Shown: positions 23,521-35,126, numbered from the stretch's first letter. The stretch is 64,000 bases of DNA from Heloderma charlesbogerti (GCA_026122225.1 JANEZZ010002656.1:310001-374000), one strand, 5' to 3'. Program-made: numbers and translations. Notes: generated by a model not told the origin, from the letters alone.

Positions 23521-24167
23521 TAGGGGTGGACGAAAGTCACTTACCTGTCGTCGAAGGCCGTTCGCGGTGGGGGGGAGCGCTTCGCTGCTCCCCCCGCGAA
23601 GTTCAGGCCGGGGGGGGAGGCTTCCCGCCTCGCCCGGCTGAAATTCAGGCCGGGGGGGAGGCTTCCGGCCTCGCCCGGCCGAAATTCAGGCCGGGGAGGA
23701 GGCTTCCGGCCTCGCCCGGCCGAAATTCAGGCCGGGGAGGAGGCTTCCCGCCTCGCCCGGCCGCGAACGCGAAAGTAAAAAAAAAAAAAAAAAAAAAGTC
23801 CCCTGATAGGCTACGTGACGATTCACGTAGCCTATCACGGCTGACTTTGCAAATCTAGCCGTGATAGGCTACGTGAATCATCACGTAGCCTATCAGGGGA
23901 AGTTTTTTTTTTTTTTCTTTCAATACAATGGCGGCGGCGGCAGCCGGTCGAAAGACCGGCTGCCACTCCTGCCTCGCTCGAACACCCGCTGAACCGCCGG
24001 CCGGACCAGCCACCGGGAGGGACATTCGCAAAAGGTAAGTCCCGTCCCGGGGGGGTGCGGGGGGCGGGGGGGGGGCGGAGGATTTCTCTCCAAAACTTGT
24101 TCGGGGGGCCGAACGCGTTGGCGCTCGGCCCCCCGAAGTTTCGGGGAGAAATTCTCCGCCATCCCTA
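23521..24167 (-). mobile_element. Multi-hairpin hAT-like element, A end to B end
   Basis: It starts TAGGGGTGGACGAAAG and ends ATTCTCCGCCATCCCTA with a perfect duplication ACTGTAGA (23513-23520 and 24168-24175). The A end holds about four tandem units of roughly 46 bp (23587-23765; key words cggccgaaattcaggccg and ggaggcttcc). Confidence 0.92.
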
Positions 24168-24187
24168 ACTGTAGAAGGGCTGGAAAG

Positions 24188-24562
24188 TAGGGATGCTTGA
24201 GGGATTCATTCCTTGAGCATTCCAGCCCAAATTGACCTGATCTGTATGTACTGACCTAGTGTGGGTTTTGTGATGTTGTTCTTGGTGCAAAAATGTACAA
24301 AAATACATCCAAATTGTGTATTTTATGTTGAAATATGTTTAGGAATGTGTACTTTGAAATAAAATATGTTCAGAAATGGGTGAGAAAAGAGGTTCAAAAT
24401 GTGGAAGAAAATATGTTCAAAATGCATATTTAAATAATATATACGTAGAAATCTTCATTTTTTTAATTTCATATTTTATGCAGAAATGGGATGAAATGGA
24501 TTTATACAGGAACATATATGGAACTGACAGAGACCAAAAATAAACTGTTTTTTTAATCCCTA
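24188..24562. mobile_element. Old AT-rich hAT-like element
   Basis: It starts TAGGGATGCTTGAGGG and ends TTTAATCCCTA. Flanks CTGGAAAG and ATGGAAAA match at 6 of 8. Confidence 0.6.
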
Positions 24563-24591
24563 ATGGAAAAGAATTTGGTTCCCCCTCCTCC

Positions 24592-25430
24592 TAGGGATGT
24601 ACGAAAGTCACTTACCTTTTAATGAAATTGATTCAAGGTGGGGGGGAGGTGCTCCGTCCCTCCCCCGGAAATTCTGGCCAGGGGGGAGGCGCTCCATCCC
24701 TCCCCCCCAAAATTCTGGCCGGGAGGGGAGGTGCTCCATCCCTCCCCCCCGAAATTCTGGCCGGCTGGGTCCGCAAATGGTGGCGGCCATAGCCGCTGCC
24801 GTTTGCGTCCCTGCATTCAGCCGTGATAGGCTATGTAAATGTTTACGTAGCCTATCACGGATGAGTAAAAAAAATAAAATAACATGCGTACGCAAATGGC
24901 GGCGCCCATGAGCGCCGCCATTTGCATTCCTTATTTTGGCACGTCTTAGTCTACGCTATTTGCGTTCCCCTTATTTTCGCCGTAGTCTACGTAAATGTTT
25001 ACATAGACTAAGATGTCCCAAAATAAGGAACGCAAATGGGCACCATGGGCACCGCCATTTGCGTACGCAAATTTTTGTTTTTGTTTTACTCAGCCGTGAT
25101 AGGCTACGTAAACATTTACATAGCCTATCATGGTGTTTTTTTAAAATTTAGCCATGATAGGCTACGTAAATCTTTATGTAGGCTATCACTTTTCTTTTTC
25201 TTGGAAATGGCGGCAGCGGCAGCCTGTCAGAAGACAGGCTGCCGCAGCCGCCCCCACTGAACTGCTGTGGGAGCCGCCGCCGGAGCTGCCGCCGCAAGGA
25301 AGTTTCGCCGAAGGTAAGTCCCGTCCCGGGGGGGGTGGGGGGCAGACCGTTTCGCCACCAATTTCGGGGGGCCAAATGCACTGGCATTCGGCCTCCCCAA
25401 GATTCATGGCGAAATTCTCTGACATCCCTA
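24592..25430 (-). mobile_element. Multi-hairpin element, A end to B end, central deletion
   Basis: It starts TAGGGATGTACGAAAGTCAC and ends TTCTCTGACATCCCTA. At about 24955 one hairpin passes directly into ctatttgcgttcccc, so a central module is lost. The flanks match poorly (4 of 8). Confidence 0.82.
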
Positions 25431-25786
25431 CTCACACCAGTTGATTATCATTTGTGCATGTTTCCTTGAAACAGCAGCTGAAATGAAATTACAGAGAATT
25501 TCAAAATTTGATAGGTCCTGGAAAATGTGATAGTTGATTTTAGCACTATTTTAAATACCAGACTATAGCAAATCACATTCCAAATTACTGCCAAATTCTT
25601 CTGGCACACACATATGGAAAGTAATGACATAACAGAAGAGGTCAATTTCCCATTCTGTTTCTGGTCATATTTCGGTGGGTTGGTTTTGAACTTTGGTATT
25701 TGAAGGATTGCCTCTTCTGATATGTGCCTATCTGAGCTTTGAGATAATGCTGAGGACGTTCTCCGCATGCTCCTTCCAACTGAGAT
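25431..25786. other. Intronic sequence, nothing recognised
   Basis: Open frames here lack splice or motif support. Confidence 0.4.
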
Positions 25787-26489
25787 TAGGGATGGGGGAG
25801 AATTTCACCTCTGCTTCCTCCCGGAATCCATGCAGGTCGGCTCCCTCGTCATGTTGATCCTGTGGAGCTGGCCGCTGGCTCCGCTCCACTGGCGATATGG
25901 CCGGCCGCCATTGCTGTGCTGTATCTGGGGTAGGGTAAGTGAGTCTCCAGACGCAAATGGCATAGTGTGGACACCATTTGTGGCCGTAAAGCTGGTAGAT
26001 TAGCCTAAATGCAGCCATTTATGCATTAAATGCATAAATTAGATTATATTAGATTAGATAAATTAGATAGATTAGATTAGATTAGCCCATTTAGGCTAAT
26101 CTACCAGCTTTATGGCTGCAAATGGCATCCACTACGCCATTTGCGTGCCTGTTTTTCCCCACGATAGGCTATGCAAATATTTGCATAACCTATCGTGTCA
26201 AAAAACAGGGATGCAAATGGCATAGTGAGCACCATTTGTGGCTCTAAAGCTGGTATATTAGCCTAAATGCAGCCGTAAATGGTGTCCGGAGACTCCCTTA
26301 CCCTACCCCAACAATACGGCATGGCAATGGTGGCCAGCTGTATAGCCAGCGGAGTGGAACTGGCGGCCAGCTCCGCAGGATTGCCACAGAGCAGACCCAG
26401 CCCGGATGGATTCCAGGCAGAGGGACAGATCGCCTCCCCCCCTGTGGACCACCCCACCCAGAACAGGGTAAGCATTCCACCCATCCCTA
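25787..26489. mobile_element. Multi-hairpin element, divergent A' subtype at both ends
   Basis: It starts TAGGGATGGGGGAGAATTTC and ends AGCATTCCACCCATCCCTA with gggtaagca before it. The centre has a (TTAGAT)n-like expansion at 26038-26092 flanked by gtagattagcctaaatgcag and its complement. Flank match is weak (4 of 8). Confidence 0.7.
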
Positions 26490-26789
26490 GTTCAGACACG
26501 GTGTGTGGCTGTGTGAGAGAGGGCTTTTTCAGCACTGATCTTTCTGTTATGGAATACCCGCCTTTAATGTTGTTTTGGCACTAGATGGACCTTTCCATGT
26601 GTCCTCTTCAAACAAATGAGCAGTGTCAGGAGCTCACTTTACTCCTTCCCTCTGGATGGTGGTGTACATTGAGCCCTGAGGGAGAAACTAAGCAAATGGG
26701 CAGCAGTTACAGTTATCATGATGAAAGGACATCTTGCTGAAGGGTAGGGATGGAGGAAAATTGGTTCAAGTTTGCATTTTAATGGAAAC

Positions 26790-27625
26790 TAGGGATGTAT
26801 GAAAGTTCCGCCATGGATCTCGGGGAGGCCGAATGCCAGCGCATTTGGCCCCCCGAAATCAGTAGTGGAATGGCCCACCCCCCCGGGATGGGACTTACCT
26901 GGGGCGGATCTTCCTGGCGGCGGTGGCTCCAGCGGCGGCTCCGGCGGCGGTTCGGCGGTGGCAGCTGCAGCGGCTGGTCTTCCGACCAGCTGCCGCTGCC
27001 GCCATTTCCAGGTTTAAAAAAAAAAAAAAACGTGATAGGCTACGTAAAGATTTATGTAGCCTATCATGGCTAGATTTAAAAAACAACAACACCGTGATAG
27101 GCTACGTAAACCTTTACGTAGCCTATCACGGCTGACTTTAAAAAAAACCAACAACATGCGTATGCAAATGGCGGCGGCTACGCTATTTGCGTTCCCCTTA
27201 TTTTCGCCGTCTTAGTCTACGTAAATGTTTACATAGACTAAGACGTGCCAAAATAAGGAACGCAAATGGCGGCGGCCATGGCCGCTGCCATTTGTGTATG
27301 TGCATTTTTTTTTTTTTATCAGCCGTGATAGGCTACGTAAAGATTTACGTAGCCTATCATGGCTGACTGCAGGGACTCAAACAGCGGCAGCTATGGCCGC
27401 CGCCATTTGCATCCCTGCTAGGCAGCGGCCGGATGTCCGGCTGATGGAGGAGCCAGCCGGCGGCTCCGCAGAATCACTGCGGAGCATAGCCAGCCAGCCA
27501 GGATTCCAGGGGGGGAGGAACGGAGCGCCTCCCCCCCGGCGAGGATTCCGGGGGGAGGGACGGAACACCTACCCCTGCACCATCAGCATAATCCCTGAAA
27601 GATAAGTACCTTTTGTACATCCCTA
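26790..27625 (+). mobile_element. Multi-hairpin hAT-like element, B end to A end, nested
   Basis: It starts TAGGGATGTATGAAAGTTCC and ends TTTTGTACATCCCTA with a perfect duplication ATGGAAAC (26782-26789 and 27626-27633). Confidence 0.93.
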
Positions 27626-27765
27626 ATGGAAACTTAGGTGATTTCACACTTTTAAACTAATACGGAATGCCTCCCCCTGCACCATCAGCATAATCCCCGA
27701 AAGATAAGTACCTTTTGTACATCCCTAATGGAAACTTAGCTGATTTCACACTTTTAAACTAATAT
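27562..27765. repeat. Tandem duplication, 102-bp unit
   Basis: The segment from ggaa(c/t)(a/g)cct through accatcagcataatccc, the element end CATCCCTA, the target duplication and the flank ttttaaactaata is present twice in direct order with only a few differences. Confidence 0.85.
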
Positions 27766-28332
27766 GTGAACTGAAAGTCAATTATCCTTCAATATTCATA
27801 CTTCTATGAATGTTGCAATGGAGTTCCCCCCTAAAAAAATTGTACAGAAATATATATATTAGGGGGAAATGCACAAAAAAGTATTTTAGAGAAAATAATG
27901 TTAAAATGCATGATATTGGGAAAATGGTTTGCAAAACATGTATATTAGGCAGAATTGCATTAAAATGTATGCATTAGAGAAATGCATATACATTTTCATG
28001 CAAATGTAAAGAAAAAAAGAATTCTCAAAGTTAGGGACAAACTGAAATTAAGAATGGAAAATTAAGAAACCAGGAGAAAACAAAATTGACACATTCATTA
28101 GTTCCTATTGAAGGGCTCCCTAAAACCTGGTCTCAGTACCAATTATGCACAAGCACTGTTGTTAACATTTTAGCCAGGGTCCAAGGCCCATGAAAGTGGC
28201 ATGTTTGATTTTATGTAGTGTATGATCTTCTATCAGGTATCTGTTTCCAAGCCTAAGAATGGTTCAAGTTTTCCTGAATCCTTGAAGAAAATAATAATAA
28301 TAATAACAACAACAACAACATCAACTCAGTTC

Positions 28333-29294
28333 TATGGATGGCGGAGAATTTCTCCCCGAATCTTCAGGGAGACGAGCGCCAATGCATGCGGCCCCTCGAA
28401 ATTGGCGGTGAAATTCTCCGCCACCCCCCTGCCCCTCCCCGGGATGGGACTTACCTTTGGCGAATGTCCCTCCCGGCGGCGGGTCCCGGGGGCAGTTCGG
28501 CGGCACTTCGTCGCAGGGGGGGGCGGCGGCCGGTCTCCCGACCAGCTGCCGCCGCTGCCATTGCAAAAAAAAAAAAAAAAGTAAAAAAACCCCACACACC
28601 CGTGATAGGCTACGTAACGATTTACGTAGCCTGTCACGGCTATATTTCCAAAGACAGCCATGATAGGCTACGTAAATCATCACGTAGCCTATCACGGGTG
28701 ACTTTGGAAAAAAAAAAAGTGCGTACGCAAATAGCAGCGGCCCATGGGTGCCGCCATTTGCATTCCTTATTTTGGCACGTCTAGTCTACGTAAAGATTTA
28801 CGTAGACTACAGCGAAAATAAGGGAACGCTATTTGCGTTGCCCTTATTTTCGCTGTAGTCTACGTAAATCTTTACGTAGACTAGACGTGCCAAAATAAGG
28901 AACGCAAATGGCGGCGCCCATGGGCCGCCGCCATTTGCGTACGCGCTTTTTTTTTTTCAAAGTCACCCGTGATAGGCTACGTGACGATTTACGTAGCCTA
29001 TCATGGCTGTCTTTGGAAATCTAACCGTGATAGGCTACGTAAATCGTCACGTAACCTATCACGGGGTCTTTTTTTTTTTTTACTTCTTGTTTTGCGGCCG
29101 GGGAGACAGGGTGCTTCTCACCGGCCTGAATTTCGGCTGGGCGAGGTGGGAAGCCTCCCCCCCAGCCTGAATTTTGGCCGGACGAGGCGGGAAGCCTCCC
29201 ACCCTTCGCCTGAACTTCGGGGGGAAAAGTGAAGCGCCTCCCCCCCACCGCGAAGCCAAGCTGCGAAAAGGTAAGTGACTTTCGTACATCCCTA
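28333..29294 (+). mobile_element. Multi-hairpin hAT-like element, B end to A end, next to an exon
   Basis: It starts TATGGATGGCGGAGAATTTC and ends ACTTTCGTACATCCCTA with a perfect duplication CTCAGTTC (28325-28332 and 29295-29302). It has a complete palindrome chain and is 962 bp. The KCNU1 exon begins 28 bp after the duplication. Confidence 0.95.
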
Positions 29295-29330
29295 CTCAGT
29301 TCTATGCATAATTCTGTTTGTCCTCTTCAG

Positions 29331-29555
29331 AGGCGCAACAAGAAGCTTTTCAGTAGTCTGCGTGATCACATTGTTGTCTGCGTTTTTGGAGATGCTACCT
29401 CAACACTGATTGGACTACGTAACTTCGTGATGCCTCTACGAGCCAGTAACTTCACACTCAATGAACTGAAATATATTGTCTTTGTTGGATCTCTTGAATA
29501 TCTCCAGAGAGAATGGGAATTCATCCAAAATTTCCCCAAACTAGCCTTACTGAAG
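29331..29555 (+). CDS. KCNU1: KCNU1 (Slo3) internal exon, start of RCK2 domain
   Basis: The acceptor is tttgtcctcttcag|AGG and the donor is CTGAAG|gtatac. The exon is 225 nt, 75 codons, phase 0 at both sides. It reads [20 protein letters not shown], then [20 protein letters not shown], then [20 protein letters not shown] and [24 protein letters not shown] is the first Rossmann-type beta strand and turn of RCK2, and [13 protein letters not shown] is a family signature in Slo1 and Slo3. RCK2 helps form the octameric gating ring under the pore; in Slo3 the channel responds to voltage and internal alkalinisation in sperm (family knowledge). The exon is the best single homology anchor in the window. 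A 962-bp element ends at 29294, so acceptor and polypyrimidine tract lie directly downstream of its target duplication. Confidence 0.96.
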
Positions 29556-29737
29556 GTATACATCTCCTTTATGTATGACACTTCTCCTTGATCTTCTTTC
29601 CTGACAATTTCTTTTATTTTAGAAGCATGGAAATAATATGGAACTCAACCCTTACTCAAAGTAACTATAATGAGATGAGATCTTCAATATCCAACGCTCC
29701 CCAAGGGATGACCTCACAAGATATGACCTCATGTTAG

Positions 29738-30225
29738 TAGGGATGGACAGACCACCCTGTGCCTGCCCCACGCAGCGCTCACCAAACTCCCAGCACTTAC
29801 TCAACTGAGGCGAGCAGCATGGGGCGAGCTGCAGGGCAGTTCATGGGGTGCTTGGCAGTGGTGTCCAGGCATCTGCTCCCTCTTGGAGCACCATTTGCCA
29901 CTCAAATGTCTGCTCGTTCTTTTCCTTAAGTATGCCATCTACACAAATGGGAGCCTTAAAGGGGCAATTTATGTCAGTAACATTGTGGACATTCCCCTTT
30001 TAAGGTGCCTATTTGCGTAGATGGCATACTTATGGAAAAGAATAAGCAGCCATTTGAGTGGAAAATGGTGCTTGTTGAGGGAGTGGATGCTCGTGTACTT
30101 GCACAGCTCTGTGCATGCCGAGCTTGGCTGGTGCTGGGGTCCATGGACTGGCACTTGGGGAGGGGGACAAGCCAGTAATTTCTCACTGGGCTTTGAGCCC
30201 CAACCAGGCACCCTCACCATCCCTA
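29738..30225. mobile_element. hAT-like foldback element
   Basis: It starts TAGGGATGGACAGACC and ends CCTCACCATCCCTA. Flanks CATGTTAG and CACATTAA match at 5 of 8. The halves mirror each other around 29960-30000 (ctacacaaatggga / gcctatttgcgtag). Confidence 0.65.
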
Positions 30226-31030
30226 CACATTAATTATACATTTAATATAACTGTTGTCTACTGAAGTGAAGACGGTTTTCCACATTTGAACATGATTTTT
30301 CTCTTTCCTTTGGGGGCATCTGGGATTTCCACAAGTAATAGAAACAGGATTCTGAGCTGAACTGATCAAGAAGAAGAGTTACAATATGCCTGGGGCATAA
30401 GGAGGTTATTGGGAACTAAATCTCTGCCAAAAATTGAGGAACCCCCCTCCCCCCCCATGATGGTCAACATGGGTGGCTCCTCTATTGTCTTCCATAGTCC
30501 TCCCAAAAGAAGATATATTTCATGGGATGAGAGAAGAGCTCTGATCTCCCTTGACATCTGTCTGCAGTATGGTCGCTGCTTGGCTTTCAGTCCAATGAAC
30601 ATGTTCAGCCAGCCTCGTGCAGGGTGTCTTTTACACTGGACTGACCATGCTTTTTTGTGTCATTTGATGGAGAGCTTGCATAAGAAAGGTGCACAGGCTG
30701 CATGTGCACCACAAGTGGATCCTGCCCAGCATTCTTGCCAAAGGTATCACGACCCAAGTGCCACTCCAGTATAAACTGAGCACAGATTGGTCTGGCTGTG
30801 CTTGTTCTTCATGTCTGAAGAAAGAAAGTACATCCTAGATGGCTTTGATCTCATCCACCAGGGATGGCCATCCTTGGATTTCACTTTGGAACATGAGTTT
30901 TCATTCTGAAGCTGTTGCATGAAGTGCCAAGAAGAACCTCACAAATCCTTTGACTCCCACTTGAACCTGGCAGTGGAACACATCCCACACTTGGGGGAAA
31001 AAAAATAAATCTCATGTTCTCTATTTATTT
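30226..31030. other. Intron, nothing recognised
   Basis: The 121-codon frame at 30409-30774 has no splice sites or homology that I recognise and is not called. Confidence 0.4.
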
Positions 31031-31110
31031 CATAGAAGCATAGAATAGTAGGGTTGGAAAGGGCCTATATGACCATCGAGTCCAACCTCCTGCTCAATGC
31101 AGGAATCGAA
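31031..31110 (-). repeat. CR1-like LINE 3' end
   Basis: The string catagaagcatagaatagta then gggttggaaagggcc, gaccatcgagtccaacctcc and tgctcaatgcagg is the inverted 3' end of CR1-type elements in sauropsids. A second copy is at 55654-55730. Confidence 0.75.
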
Positions 31111-31437
31111 GTCAAGTTTCCCTTTTCTATGGGGAAGTTCTCTGCTATCTTGGTTTTCTGGTCAAAAGTTCTGATGGCCTCTTGCTAGGCTAGAGTCGTA
31201 AGCCTTTCCTTAATCTGAAATCTGCCCCTTGTTCTGAAGCATTACCATTTTCATATTTCCAATAGGGATGTTAGGAATTTGTGGCAGTGTCTCTAGTTAT
31301 GGGCTGAGCTATGTTTATGGGACTCAAGAAACCTTGAAAAGGTTTCATGGTTTCTGCATGCATTACGTTTTTCAAAGCTTGACTTTTTTCAGTGCTCCTA
31401 GTCCAATGACTTGTGCCCCCCAACTTTTTCTTGCCAG

Positions 31438-31612
31438 GGCAGTGGACTTTCCTGTGCAGATCTGAAGGCAGCCAACATCAAGTACTGTAGTATGTGTGCC
31501 ATTGTCTCAGCCCATGCCAGAGGTCCTGGTGATCAAACCCTAGTTGATACAAAATCAATCCTGGCTACTCTGAACATACGTTCCTTGCAGTTTAAGCTAA
31601 GTCCATCAACAG
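31438..31612 (+). CDS. KCNU1: KCNU1 (Slo3) internal exon, RCK2 core
   Basis: The acceptor is caactttttcttgccag|GGC (codon start) and the donor is ACAG|gtaagt, leaving one base of a split codon. The peptide reads GSGLSCADLKAANIKYCSMC, then AIVSAHARGPGDQTLVDTKS, then ILATLNIRSLQFKLSPST. The pattern ADLKAANIxxCSMCxxxS...DTxxILATLNIxSLQ is the Slo-family RCK2 stretch; the CSMCAxxS wording is closer to KCNU1 than to KCNMA1, which has a CDMC-type version there. Junction phases on both sides agree with neighbouring exons, and comparison with the remembered human Slo3 layout suggests no exon is missing between this one and 53789, although the intron is about 22 kb. Confidence 0.94.
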
Positions 31613-31685
31613 GTAAGTGGGGGAAGCAGCTAAAAGCACCCCAGTGAAATGAATAAGGCAGACCTCATATCTCACATAGCAGAAC

Positions 31686-32197
31686 TAGAGATGAGCCAGA
31701 ACACCTCTCTACTCACAGGTCGAGAATATGAACTGGGGCAAAGTGTTTGCTCCACTTCTCAGCTTAGGCATTCATGCTCCCCACTGCCACTGGGAGCTAT
31801 TATCCTTCAAAGTCATCCACTCATTGACAGAATCAGATTTTTGTTTTTACAATTTTTACAGTTTTCTGAATTTGTGCAAATTCGCATATGCAGAAATTTG
31901 CACTTGCAGAAATGTGCAAATCCAGCCCAAAATTCCACCCCCCCCCCATGCACATTTTCATGCTTTAGCCTACAGGGGAAATACACATTTCCAGCTGTTT
32001 TTTTATTATGTGTATTTTTTTATTATGTGTATTTTTTGCATATAATTCTGGAAAGGTTTTTTGGGGGGGGGGGTAAGTCCCAAAGTTGGCAGAATCTGTG
32101 TGACTTGGGAAAAGCTGGTCTGCTGTGAAATCCACAAGTCAGATTCATAGAAATCCAGACTAATTTGATTCTGTTGCAGATTTCTCCAACATCCCTA
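31686..32197. mobile_element. Old hAT-like element (family of 43734)
   Basis: The right end CTCCAACATCCCTA and interior words (ctgaatttgtgcaaattc, catgctttagcctac, gggaaaagctggtctgctgt) match the 43734 copy. The left boundary is uncertain. Confidence 0.45.
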
Positions 32198-32294
32198 GCC
32201 CCCAACCCATACCTCTATTCAAGTGCAATCTTAGACCTTGTCCCCTGAAGACATTCAGAATATTTCCTGCTGAATCAGAGACTAGGTGTTGGGA

Positions 32295-32856
32295 TAGGGA
32301 CAGGGGAGAAATCTGTTCTGTTCACATATTAATGCAATTTTTCCTAATTTCACTTTTAAACAAACATGCGAACCAAAATGCAGTTATCCTTCAAAACCCG
32401 CACTTCTCCAAATCTTGGAATGGTGTTCTCCAGTCAAAGAATGCATACAAAAATGCACATATCAAGGGAATATATACACAAAAATACATATGTCAGTGAA
32501 AATACTATTTCAAAAGGCATTATGTTAAGAAAATAGAAGCAAATATTAACTGACAGGGACAATATTGTGAATGACTGTACAATGGAAATGTTTATTAAAC
32601 ACAAATAAACAAATACATAACATAAATAACATAAAAATAACAATTTGAACCAAAATTCTATTAGGAAGTTTGCTTGCAAGAAAAATGTGTATATTAAGAA
32701 AATGTGGTACAAAAATGCATGTATTAGGAGAAATGTGCAAAAAAATGCATATTATTTTTTATACATTAAAAAGAAAAGGTTCAGGATGAACCAAACTTAA
32801 GATTGGAAAAAACAAAAACTGAGAGAAACCAGAACAGACAGATTCATCCATCCAAA
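32295..32856. mobile_element. Old AT-rich hAT-like element
   Basis: It starts TAGGGACAGGGGAGAAAT and ends ATTCATCCATCCAAA. Flanks TGTTGGGA (32287-32294) and GGTTGGGA (32857-32864) match at 7 of 8. Confidence 0.65.
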
Positions 32857-33027
32857 GGTTGGGATTTCTGTAGGCAGGCTGGGATTATACTTTAGACCTG
32901 CCTTTAAAATTACCTTCAGTATGACAAAGTTCTTATAATTCGAGCCTCTCCTCCTCCACCTTTAATTTTGTGAAAGAGTCCAGATTTGTCCTACTCTCGG
33001 GAAAGATTAATATTAATTACCTGAAAA

Positions 33028-33876
33028 TAGGGATGTACGAAAATTCCGCCATGGATATTGGGGAGGCCGAATGCCAGCGCATTTGGCCCCCCAAAATCGG
33101 TGGTGGAACGGCCTGCCACCCCCCCGCCACCTCCCTGGGACGAGACATACCTTGGGTGGATCTTCCTGGTGGCAGCGGCTCCAGCGGCGGCTCCGGCAGT
33201 GGTTAGGTGGCGGTGGCTGCGGCGGCCGGTCTTCCAACCGGCTGCCACTGCCATCAATTCCAGGTGTTTTTTTTTAAAAAAAGTGATAGGCTACGTAAAG
33301 GTTTACGTAGCCTACCATGGCTAGGTTTTTTAAAAAAACGTGATAGGCTACGTAAATCTTTATGTAGCCTATCACGGCTGACTTAAAAAACAACAACAAC
33401 ACGCGTACACAAATGGCGGCGGCCATGGCCGCCGCCATTTGCGTTCCTTATTTTGGCACGTCTTAGTCTACGTAAACATTTATGTAGCGTCCGCTACGCT
33501 ATTTGCGTTCCCCTTATTTTCGCCATCTTAGTCTACGTAAATGTTTACGTAGACTAAGACGTGCCAAAATAAGGAACACAAATGGCGGCGGCCATGGCCG
33601 CTGCCATTTGCGTATGCGCGTTGTTGTTGTTTTTTAAGTCAGCCGTGATAGGCTATGTAAACATTTACATAGCCTATCACGGCTGACTGCAGGGACGCAA
33701 ACAGCAGCGGCTACGGCCGCCGCCATTTGCATCCCTGCTAGCCAGTGGCCAGATGTCCGGCTGCTGGCAGAGCACAGCCAGCCGGCCAGGATTCCGGGGG
33801 GGGGGGAGGAACGGAGCGCCTCCCCCCCAACCATAAACATAATCTGCGAAAAGTAAGTGCCTTTCGTACATCTCTA
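33028..33876 (+). mobile_element. Multi-hairpin hAT-like element, B end to A end
   Basis: It starts TAGGGATGTACGAAAATTCC and ends CTTTCGTACATCTCTA. Flanks CCTGAAAA (33020-33027) and CCTGAGAA (33877-33884) match at 7 of 8. Confidence 0.88.
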
Positions 33877-34019
33877 CCTGAGAATGAGTTGGGAACGGAC
33901 TGCTTTCCTAAATGGCCTGCCCGTTTCTTCATTATCATTCAGGTGATTTTATACCACACTGGTTGTGCCAAAACAAAGATTAGGGGGAGAAGGGGACTCT
34001 GAAAAGAATCTGACTACAT

Positions 34020-34451
34020 CAGGGAAGTCCAGATTTTGTGAAATCCATTCTGTGTGTTTTTCATGGATTGCTCAGTGTCACTCATTCTAGTGTCTGTTCA
34101 CAGACAGATTCCATTTTTCCCGTTATGCAGAAAAATATGATGAAAAATCCATAAGAGGGTTCACAACAATTTCTGTAATTTATGTTAGTACATAACATTT
34201 AGCATATTGGCCCCCATCCCATTAAACTTTTCCCCACATAGATTTTCCAGAATGGCATATGTCTTAGCAGAAACGTGCATATTGCCCTACAAATAAATTT
34301 GTGTAAATTCTGGGAAACGGGGGGGGGGGTGATCCAAAAGTCCACAGACTCTGCACAGCTTTTGTAGGCCAGTTCGCAGCAGATTCCACAGGTTGGATTC
34401 TTAGAAATCTGAACTCATTTCAGTCTGTCTCAACTTTCTCCAGCAACCCTA
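34020..34451. mobile_element. Old hAT-like element (family of 43734)
   Basis: The left end is CAGGGAAGTCCAGATTTTG and the right end is TTCTCCAGCAACCCTA. Flanks GACTACAT and CACTACAC match at 6 of 8. Confidence 0.6.
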
Positions 34452-34459
34452 CACTACAC

Positions 34460-35126
34460 TGATAGCTGTACAGTTAATCCTGGGGACTGGGAGAATGACC
34501 AAAAAAGAGGGCACTGTTACTATGATAGGAATCCGTTTCTTAGGGCAAAAAATTCTGGAAAGGCCTCCATTTTACCAGGGCCAGCCCTATCACTAAGGAG
34601 AAGGAAGTGGCCATGTCAGGCATCACATGATGTGGAGCTGGGAACTGGCCAGGAAACAGGAACCAGTAGCAAGATGGCGTGTGCTACATGGCTTGGCCTG
34701 TACCCCCAAGGTTAGTCTCTTGTGCTCAGGAATGGTGAATGATACTGTCCTGTCAGCAGTGTTGAAGTGAGATTCAACTACCCAACCTGTTGCTTCTCTA
34801 TGTGGAATGGAGGGCACCATCTTGTCCTTCACCTCAACCAGCAAAATGCCTTATAGTTTTCTAAAAGTTCCATAGAGTGCCCAGCCAAGAAAACTTGCTG
34901 CCTGAAGTGGAACCCAAATCATGCCCTCCACCGATGCTCATGAGGGACATCACTTTAAAAGCTCTTGTTCCTCCATTGAGTCACTGATTACCACCTTCAA
35001 CTATCTCCTCTTCATGGAGCCACCCAAAACAGTTTGCTTCCTCCTAGCAGGGCTGACCCTCGGTCCATCTCTAAGTGTCATTAAAATAAGAATAAGAATG
35101 AGGAGAATGACTTCAGACATAAAAAT
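34460..35126. other. Intron, nothing recognised
   Basis: No exon or repeat family was identified. Confidence 0.35.

Larger units (their letters stand above)
26745..28107. mobile_element. Old hAT-like element split by a younger insertion
   Basis: It starts TAGGGATGGAGGAAAATTGG and ends ATTAGTTCCTA. Flanks CTGAAGGG (26737-26744) and TTGAAGGG (28108-28115) match at 7 of 8. It resembles the element at 32295-32856. The 26790-27625 element and a 102-bp duplication interrupt it. Confidence 0.7.

Noticed and set aside
30409..30774. Possible additional exon, 121 codons
   Set aside because: No splice-site pair and no Slo3 similarity, and the neighbouring KCNU1 exons (29331 and 31438) join directly in phase 0.
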